Assembly (NCBI GenBank): GCA_005880055.1
Contig: VBJS01000028.1
Location: 21,797-34,017, forward strand
DNA from: Chloroflexota bacterium
Lineage (GTDB): Bacteria; Chloroflexota; Dehalococcoidia; SM23-28-2; RBG-16-64-32
DNA length: 12,221 nucleotides
Direction: 5' to 3'
The position numbers were made by a program, and so were the translations under genes. Positions 7,995 through 12,221 of this stretch are shown piece by piece (the first letter of the stretch is position 1; each line of letters begins with the position of its first letter). The notes beneath the pieces were generated by a model, which searched no databases, was not told where the DNA came from, and worked only from the letters and a program-made list of their open reading frames with translations.

Positions 7995-8303
7995 TCACTC
8001 GCTTTCTCGTGAAGGTCGACGTTCTTGCCTGACTCCCCCGGATGACTTCGGAGACTTCACCGCGTTCTTCTCGACGACGTCTCGAAGCGGCTGCTCTCGC
8101 ATTAATTCGAGAAGGTTCATTCCCGACCGGCTCAGGTAACTGCCCAACCAATCCTTTTGGTACTTGGTCAGGATCGAGGTTCTGCTTTCAGCGAAGGACA
8201 CCGTGAGCGGGGTGAAGTACTGAGAGAAGACCAAGCGATCCGACCATCTCGTCCCGCATTTGAGGAACTTCTCGTCGATGTCGCAGACGATCGCCTTCGC
8301 CAC
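7995..8303 (-). CDS. N-terminal portion of P2, separated by a frame break
   Basis: A frame of 102 codons starts at GTG 8303 behind GGGGGAGGGG. It reads as ordinary protein through DIDEKFLKCGTRWSDRLVF and YQKDWLGSYLSRSGMNLLEL, then turns into a basic, low-quality tail (QERRPSRESE) after about residue 88. From the same point the P2 frame becomes coding-like (GKNVDLHEKASDVLRR, then ELKALIGALARGDERNPLL) and runs without a stop into GTG 7891. Dropping one base of the C5 run at 8035-8039 joins them as ..KSPKSSGESGKNVDLHEK.., a single P2 of about 818 residues (8303-5846). A still longer N-terminus is possible: coding-like sequence (TSDSGHVEPGFAFVKADQWA) lies in another frame from about 8415 to 8312, again one surplus base away. 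As an independent 102-residue protein it is unlikely. Confidence 0.6.
   Translation of the reverse strand: MAKAIVCDIDEKFLKCGTRWSDRLVFSQYFTPLTVSFAESRTSILTKYQKDWLGSYLSRSGMNLLELMREQPLRDVVEKNAVKSPKSSGGVRQERRPSRESE
8035..8039. other. Putative +1 frame break in a C5 run (within P2)
   Basis: Minus sense TCC GGG GGA GTC. Skipping one G switches from the 8303 frame to the P2 frame before both frames lose coding character. A P-site slip from GGG to the overlapping GGG is formally possible, but an indel is simpler. Confidence 0.55.
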
Positions 8304-8317
8304 ACCGCCCCTCCCCC
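8304..8317 (-). promoter_or_regulatory. G-rich Shine-Dalgarno-like stretch before GTG 8303
   Basis: Minus sense GGGGGAGGGGCGGT precedes GTG 8303 by four bases from the end of the AGGGG core. It supports translation from 8303. The same G runs (C5 at 8313-8317 and C4 at 8308-8311 on the plus strand) are also a likely place for a length error, which would instead link an upstream frame to this one. Confidence 0.45.
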
Positions 8318-8422
8318 GCCGCCCACTGGTCAGCCTTTACAAAGGCGAACCCTGGTTCAACATGACCTGAATCGGACGTTTGAGCCGCGACCTTAAGCCG
8401 TGCGGGCGAAGACACCTGTCCA

Positions 8423-8688
8423 TTACGCAATCGACTCTCGCCAGCGAAGGCGACGCTGCGACGCTCGCGGGCGGCCCGGGAGGTCGTAGTCCTCGTTCTG
8501 ATCGACAAACGTCGCGGTACTTCGTCATCAGGCGGCTACGCACCTCGAGCCCAAGCACATCCCCGTCCGGGACCAAACAAAGCTACGTGCACCTGTCGTT
8601 GCGATTCCGCTCAGCGGCCGCTTCCGCACTCGGCCGCTGCCCATGTACGAGGTCTTCCCAACTTGATCGATACGACCCGCGAACTCAC
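8423..8688 (-). pseudogene. Decayed small gene, about 87 codons if repaired
   Basis: Three consecutive frames each show protein-like sequence for a short stretch: MSSRVVSIKL from GTG 8688; EDLVHGQRPSAEAAAERNRN, then after an in-frame TAG (8583-8585) VPDGDVLGLEVRSRLMTKYR; and VDQNEDYDLPGRPRASQRR ending at TAA 8423-8425. One surplus base near 8656-8658 (GGG) and one near 8507-8509 (TTT) would connect them, leaving one in-frame TAG. No long frame exists on either strand that explains the region better. There is no good ribosome site. I do not recognise the product. It lies between the small Cys protein and P2, so it would have been a member of the same operon. Confidence 0.4.
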
Positions 8689-8722
8689 GGTTATGTCGAG
8701 AAGGCGTACTCAGAGCCGCCCT

Positions 8723-8899
8723 CTATACGGAACGCAGATCGCCGATGCTGAGGCGATGCTCCTTATCGTGGGCCGCCGCCGCGCGGAGGAGCTCCAGCAC
8801 CGCCGGCTGCCCATCGTCAGCTCGCGCGCAGAGCGTCCTGCCGCACTCTACACACCGAAGGCATACAGGGCGCTCGACACGCTTCATCAGCTCATCCAT
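8723..8899 (-). CDS. Small four-cysteine protein (58 aa), possible zinc ribbon/knuckle
   Basis: A 58-codon frame starts at ATG 8899, with an in-frame TAG 12 bases before it, so this is the first possible start; AGGA lies about ten bases upstream. The product has the cluster CLRCVECGRTLC (13-24), spacing C-x2-C-x2-C-x4-C, which is zinc-binding in style. An alanine/leucine-rich amphipathic helix (33-43, AVLELLRAAAA) and a charged tail ending GDLRSV follow. It sits 50 bases after the membrane-protein gene on the same strand. A single compact metal site, an adaptor or an antitoxin-like partner are all possible. No family recognised. Good codon character and the clear Cys pattern make it a likely real gene despite its length. 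Confidence 0.6.
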   Translation of the reverse strand: MDELMKRVERPVCLRCVECGRTLCARADDGQPAVLELLRAAAAHDKEHRLSIGDLRSV

Positions 8900-8949
8900 C
8901 GGCCCGGCATCCTAGTCCCGTCTCAATCACCAAGCACGTGGTCCGCGGA

Positions 8950-10125
8950 CTACGTTGTCCGAGTTCGCCCATCGGCGGCCTCCGTGCTCTGTACGTCCGC
9001 CTTGTACTGCTCCGCTTGCTTCGTGAGTCGATCGAGCAATGGCTTCGGCGCGAGCCCAGACGCGGCGGCAACCAGCAGGCTTCCCTGCTGTTGTTGAAGA
9101 TCGAAAAGCCGCCCTAGGTCAACCGCCTGGGTATTGAGGCTCCCGACGAAGACCACGCCAAGCACCCCGGCGAGTCCGGACGCGAGCGGGAGCAGAACAA
9201 GGCGCGCTCGCGTGAGCCCGAAGTCCTCGACCGCGGTGTCGGTCCCCGCGTCGCTCTCGCCCCGGTTCAGCAACCCGACAGCTCCGCCGACGAGGAAGTA
9301 CACGATCGCCGCAAGAATTGCCGAACCGCGGACCACGCTCGAGAGCGCACCGAAAACGAGAAGCCCGTACGCGAACGCGCCGAGGAGCGCAATCGTGTCG
9401 ATGAGCTGGTTGCGTTGCCTGATGATGCCGTCCCAACGTCCATCCCGGAACTCGTCGACGGCCTGACTTACCTCCAGCAGCACACCACGCGGTGAGGCGC
9501 CGAGCCGGCCGGTCCCGGAAAGCGACTTCCACCACGGCGGCTCGCCGAAAGCCTGATCGAGGCGGCGAAGCATCTCGGCCTTGGTCGTGATCGACGACTC
9601 GAGCAGCCGTAAACGGACTCGGAATGCTGCTTGCCGCACATCGTCGTCTCCTTCCGCGAGGCTTAGCAGCTCGGCCGAATGGTGCAGACGCTTCCACACG
9701 GCGTTGTATCCGGATGCGTGGAGCCATGCCAAGACACTCCTGCTACGCAACAACGCGGTCGCGGCATTCAGCGACTCTCCCGCGCCCGCATCGGGCGTAT
9801 GCGTGCTGGCGAGAGCGTCGATCCGGCTCCGCAACTCCATGATTCGGTCCTGAATGCTGCTGAACTGCGTCTGGTTCAGCGCTCCCGCGCTCATGAAGCG
9901 CGACTGCTGCACGCTCGCGAGACCCCATGACAAGATGCCGGCTGACGCCCCCCAGGCCGCGTCGCTCGGTCCGGCGTTGCCGGCGCCCGCGTGGACGATC
10001 GCCATGGCCGCAGTCGACAGCGAGCTGACGATCGGAACAAGAGGAAGGCCGAGTAGTAGCGCGCCACCGAATCGCGCCGACGCGGACGGGATCCCTGCCT
10101 CGACGAGCCTCACATCGGAACTCAC
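8950..10125 (-). CDS. Multi-pass membrane protein of unknown function (391 aa)
   Basis: Starts at GTG 10125; the codon two before it is an in-frame TGA, so no upstream start exists. Hydrophobic segments at about 19-44, 57-72, 243-262, 267-287 and 306-330 suggest five membrane passes. Between the second and third lies a soluble, largely helical domain of about 165 residues (QDRIMELRSRIDAL at 92-105 looks coiled-coil; WWKSLSG at 198-204). The tail VAAASGLAPKPLLDRLTKQAEQYKADVQ is cut here to its features: a short hydrophobic turn (352-358), then a conserved-looking LLDRL..QAEQYK helix (363-374). I recall similar tails in uncharacterised bacterial membrane proteins but cannot name a family. First gene of the leftward operon, divergent from the MBL-caspase gene; a sensor, anchor or membrane effector role would be inference. 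Confidence 0.85.
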   Translation of the reverse strand: MSSDVRLVEAGIPSASARFGGALLLGLPLVPIVSSLSTAAMAIVHAGAGNAGPSDAAWGASAGILSWGLASVQQSRFMSAGALNQTQFSSIQDRIMELRSRIDALASTHTPDAGAGESLNAATALLRSRSVLAWLHASGYNAVWKRLHHSAELLSLAEGDDDVRQAAFRVRLRLLESSITTKAEMLRRLDQAFGEPPWWKSLSGTGRLGASPRGVLLEVSQAVDEFRDGRWDGIIRQRNQLIDTIALLGAFAYGLLVFGALSSVVRGSAILAAIVYFLVGGAVGLLNRGESDAGTDTAVEDFGLTRARLVLLPLASGLAGVLGVVFVGSLNTQAVDLGRLFDLQQQQGSLLVAAASGLAPKPLLDRLTKQAEQYKADVQSTEAADGRTRTT

Positions 10126-10222
10126 CCGTCATCCAGGTGGGTCATGCTTAGGCCCTGGCTCGTTTCGGCCGAACTCTTTCTCACCGTTAAATGACTCTTG
10201 ACCGGGAGGGTACTCTCTCGCA
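10126..10222. promoter_or_regulatory. Divergent intergenic region controlling two transcription units
   Basis: Only 97 bases separate GTG 10125 (leftward) from GTG 10223 (rightward), so promoters for both units must lie here or overlap coding sequence. GGGAGGG at 10204-10210 is the probable ribosome site of the rightward gene, 12 bases from its GTG, which is longer than usual. I see no reliable -35/-10 pair. The arrangement suggests co-regulation of the operon and the MBL-caspase gene. Confidence 0.5.
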
Positions 10223-12221
10223 GTGCCAGCTGGGGGGCGTGCCTTCCACGTTCTCGACATCGGGACGCAAGCGTACGGCGATTGCCTGTTGTTCGAGTCG
10301 GGTGCGGCAAAGGTGCTCTTCGATGGTGGCCATAAGGGCGACGATGACCTGATCTTCGGTCAGCTCAAACAGCGCATCTCCCAATCCGGCAACGCACTCC
10401 ATGTATCGCTTCTCGTTATCACCCACGCACACGGCGACCACATCGGCTCACTTCCATCGCTCGTTTCGCAGGGCCGACTCGTCGCGGACTGGGCCCTCGT
10501 CGCGGACCCTGACTACGGTTGGGGACGTGCCACGGCGGACGCTGTGACGCCAAGCGATTCGGCGAGCGACACGATTCGCGGTCTGCTGGCCGCGGTCCAC
10601 GAAGAGCCACCGCCGTCTTCATACACCGACGGCGAGCTACGGCAGTTCATCGCTGATGCGGCGGGCGGTGAAGACGAATACAAGAACATGCTCAACACGC
10701 TCGACCAAAACGGAACCCACGTTGTTCGTCATGGTCGCGACAACGAGGCCGCCCTCCTCCGAGCGTTTCAGGCAATCGGGCTCGACGTCCTCGGCCCCAC
10801 GAAGGCCCACCTGCAAGCCGCCGCGGCGGAGGTGCTGAGCGCACAAAACGCCGCATTGGCCGCGGCCGATGCGGCACTCCGCTCAGATGCCACAGGAGAC
10901 CCGGTCAATGTGTTGCGGCGTCTTCTCCTGCAAGTGCCGGCGACGGACGCCATGACCGACGCGCTCGTCGACGCGCAGGCCCGAAACGGAGCCGCTGTGA
11001 ACTGCCAAAGCACCGTGGTAACGGTCAAGGCGGGCAAGTGGCACGCCTTGCTCGGCGGTGACATGCAGTTTCACTCGTCAGTGCCGACCATCGAGCCGCA
11101 TGTTCGGACGCTGCGAGCGCAGCTGAAGAAGGCGGGTGCGTTTGATCTCTTCAAACTCAGCCATCACGGCAGCTCGAATGGATGGGATCGACCGCTCTAC
11201 GACGAGATCGGCAAGCCCAAGTACCTCGCGATCTCTCTGGGTCTCCACAAGGGTCACCATCCAGACCCCTCCGTTCTTACCGATCTGCAGTCCCTTACGA
11301 ATGTCACGTGGGCCCGCAGCGATCTGAACGGCCATGTGACCTTCACATTCGGGCCGACGAAGATCACCGTGACCAAGGCACGCGGCAAGCTCAACGACCC
11401 GACGCCACCTCAGCCCGATGTGGCAGTTGCCTCCACGGCACTCTCACGGCCCCCGGCGTCACAGCCAAGCGGCATCGCCGAGATCGTCACGCGAGCGCCC
11501 TATGGGGTGCCGGTGACAATCACCGTCGGCAGCGGCGCGCCGCAGGTCGCGAGCCGCGAGGGACCGCCGTTGGACGCCGGCGGACCGTTGCCACCCCTCA
11601 ACCTCTTCGCCGGGCGCACCCTTCCTCGACTCCTCTTTGTGACAAGCCGCGACGCTCTCGCCGACCGGATCGGCATCTCTGAAGCGACGCACGCGCTCGA
11701 CGCGCTGCGCGCCAAGGGTGTCTTGCTCTACGACGAGCTGCCGACTGGCGCCAGCTCCCGCGTTGCCGAAGCTGCGGTCCACGAACAGCTCGCCCGGGCG
11801 CGCGACGTACACGGGGTGGTGCTGCTCGGTGGTTACAGCGTGGTCCCATCGCAGCGACTGTTCTGCCTCCCCCCGGACCTCCAAGATCTCGTCAAGCCTG
11901 AGGAAGACGCGTACGACTCGTTCCTCGTCTGGAGCGACGACTTCTACGTCGACATGAACGGAGACGGGCGGGCGGAACTCCCAATCACGCGTCTGCCAGA
12001 CGGCAGGACGCCCGAGCTGGTCTTCGCCCAGCTACAAGCATCCGGCCAGCAGCGGTCCAACACTCTTCGGCGAACAGGCATCCGCAACCGTGAGCGACCG
12101 TTCGCCGATGACGTATTCAAGAACGTGCCCGGCACTGGCGACATGCTCCAGTCCGCCCCCGCGACCGTTGACGCGCCACCGCACTCCATCGACGGCGACC
12201 TTGCCTACCTAATGCTCCATG
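10223..12221 (+). CDS. ComEC-like MBL hydrolase fused to a caspase-fold (C25/gingipain-like) domain, partial
   Basis: Open from GTG 10223 (in-frame TGA at 10199-10201 just upstream) through the right edge, 666 codons without stop. Residues 8-40 open like ComEC/Rec2-type metallo-beta-lactamases (FHVLDIGTQAYGDC, then VLFDGG). The metal motif HAHGDH is at 68-73, LLGGDM supplies Asp280, and LSHHGSS carries His314/315. An Ala-rich helical insertion lies at about 195-225. After a Pro-rich linker (about 390-430), residues 468-666 resemble a caspase-hemoglobinase fold of the C25/gingipain type: a strand VVLLGGYSVVPS (532-543), then SDDFYVDMNGDG (571-582) and ITRLP (588-592). The last codons read AYLMLH with the next codon starting G, as expected for the HG catalytic-His motif; the Cys would lie beyond the window. 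Likely a hydrolase-protease fusion of conflict type. The MBL call is strong; the protease call is moderate. Confidence 0.82.
   Translation, partial: MPAGGRAFHVLDIGTQAYGDCLLFESGAAKVLFDGGHKGDDDLIFGQLKQRISQSGNALHVSLLVITHAHGDHIGSLPSLVSQGRLVADWALVADPDYGWGRATADAVTPSDSASDTIRGLLAAVHEEPPPSSYTDGELRQFIADAAGGEDEYKNMLNTLDQNGTHVVRHGRDNEAALLRAFQAIGLDVLGPTKAHLQAAAAEVLSAQNAALAAADAALRSDATGDPVNVLRRLLLQVPATDAMTDALVDAQARNGAAVNCQSTVVTVKAGKWHALLGGDMQFHSSVPTIEPHVRTLRAQLKKAGAFDLFKLSHHGSSNGWDRPLYDEIGKPKYLAISLGLHKGHHPDPSVLTDLQSLTNVTWARSDLNGHVTFTFGPTKITVTKARGKLNDPTPPQPDVAVASTALSRPPASQPSGIAEIVTRAPYGVPVTITVGSGAPQVASREGPPLDAGGPLPPLNLFAGRTLPRLLFVTSRDALADRIGISEATHALDALRAKGVLLYDELPTGASSRVAEAAVHEQLARARDVHGVVLLGGYSVVPSQRLFCLPPDLQDLVKPEEDAYDSFLVWSDDFYVDMNGDGRAELPITRLPDGRTPELVFAQLQASGQQRSNTLRRTGIRNRERPFADDVFKNVPGTGDMLQSAPATVDAPPHSIDGDLAYLMLH

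Noticed and set aside
1206..8303. Contractile injection system (eCIS/T6SS) or prophage lysis cassette
   Set aside because: No sheath, tube, baseplate, LysM, AAA ATPase, holin or capsid genes are in the window.
8380..9097. Two long plus-strand frames (8380-8751 and 8663-9097)
   Set aside because: Ser/Arg/Pro-rich translations typical of antisense reading in GC-rich DNA, opposite better minus-strand coding sequence, without ribosome sites.
8950..12221. Bacterial gasdermin module activated by the caspase-like protease
   Set aside because: No protein of gasdermin size and architecture is present; the membrane protein has multiple clear helices instead.

Overview
The window comes from a high-GC bacterium (about 60-65 % by eye, frequent GTG starts, GC-rich third positions). 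I cannot place it further; an actinobacterial, Chloroflexota-like or soil-metagenome source would fit. There are no RNA genes, CRISPR array, insertion sequence or phage structural genes. The region reads as an accessory locus made mostly of uncharacterised large proteins.

Layout. (1) Positions 1-619, minus strand: a membrane-anchored or secreted protein with a BNR/Asp-box-like repeat, split by an apparent +1 frame break and running off the left edge. (2) 620-1205: about 590 bases with no convincing gene. (3) 1206-3784, plus strand: a two-gene unit, a 655-residue protein of unknown function (called P1 here) overlapping by four bases a 204-residue Amidase_6-like (NlpC/P60-type) cysteine hydrolase. 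(4) 10125-3842, minus strand: a probable operon. In order it encodes a 391-residue multi-pass membrane protein, a 58-residue protein with four cysteines, a decayed small gene, a second large protein (P2, frame-broken near its N-terminus), and a 660-residue protein whose C-terminus looks like a LAS-type (MepA/M15-like) zinc peptidase. (5) 10223 to the right edge, plus strand, divergent from the operon: a ComEC-like metallo-beta-lactamase (MBL) domain fused to a caspase-fold (gingipain/C25-like) domain, cut at what looks like the catalytic His.

How the parts may fit. P1 and P2 share a homologous central module of about 170 residues, and each sits immediately upstream of a different putative cell-wall hydrolase: P1 with the Amidase_6-like enzyme, P2 with the LAS-like peptidase. 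None of these four proteins has a visible signal peptide. Next to them lie a membrane protein and an MBL-caspase fusion, domain types that recur in bacterial conflict and cell-death systems. My working inference is a two-module lysis or defence-type locus in which a P-family protein partners a wall hydrolase and the membrane protein and MBL-protease act in control or execution. No function is established by the sequence alone.

Several reading-frame breaks (near 427, 8035, 8308 and within 8423-8688) all need removal of a single base, mostly in short C/G runs. They are either sequence errors, real decay, or (least likely) programmed shifts. The four other long genes, over 7 kb in total, are intact.
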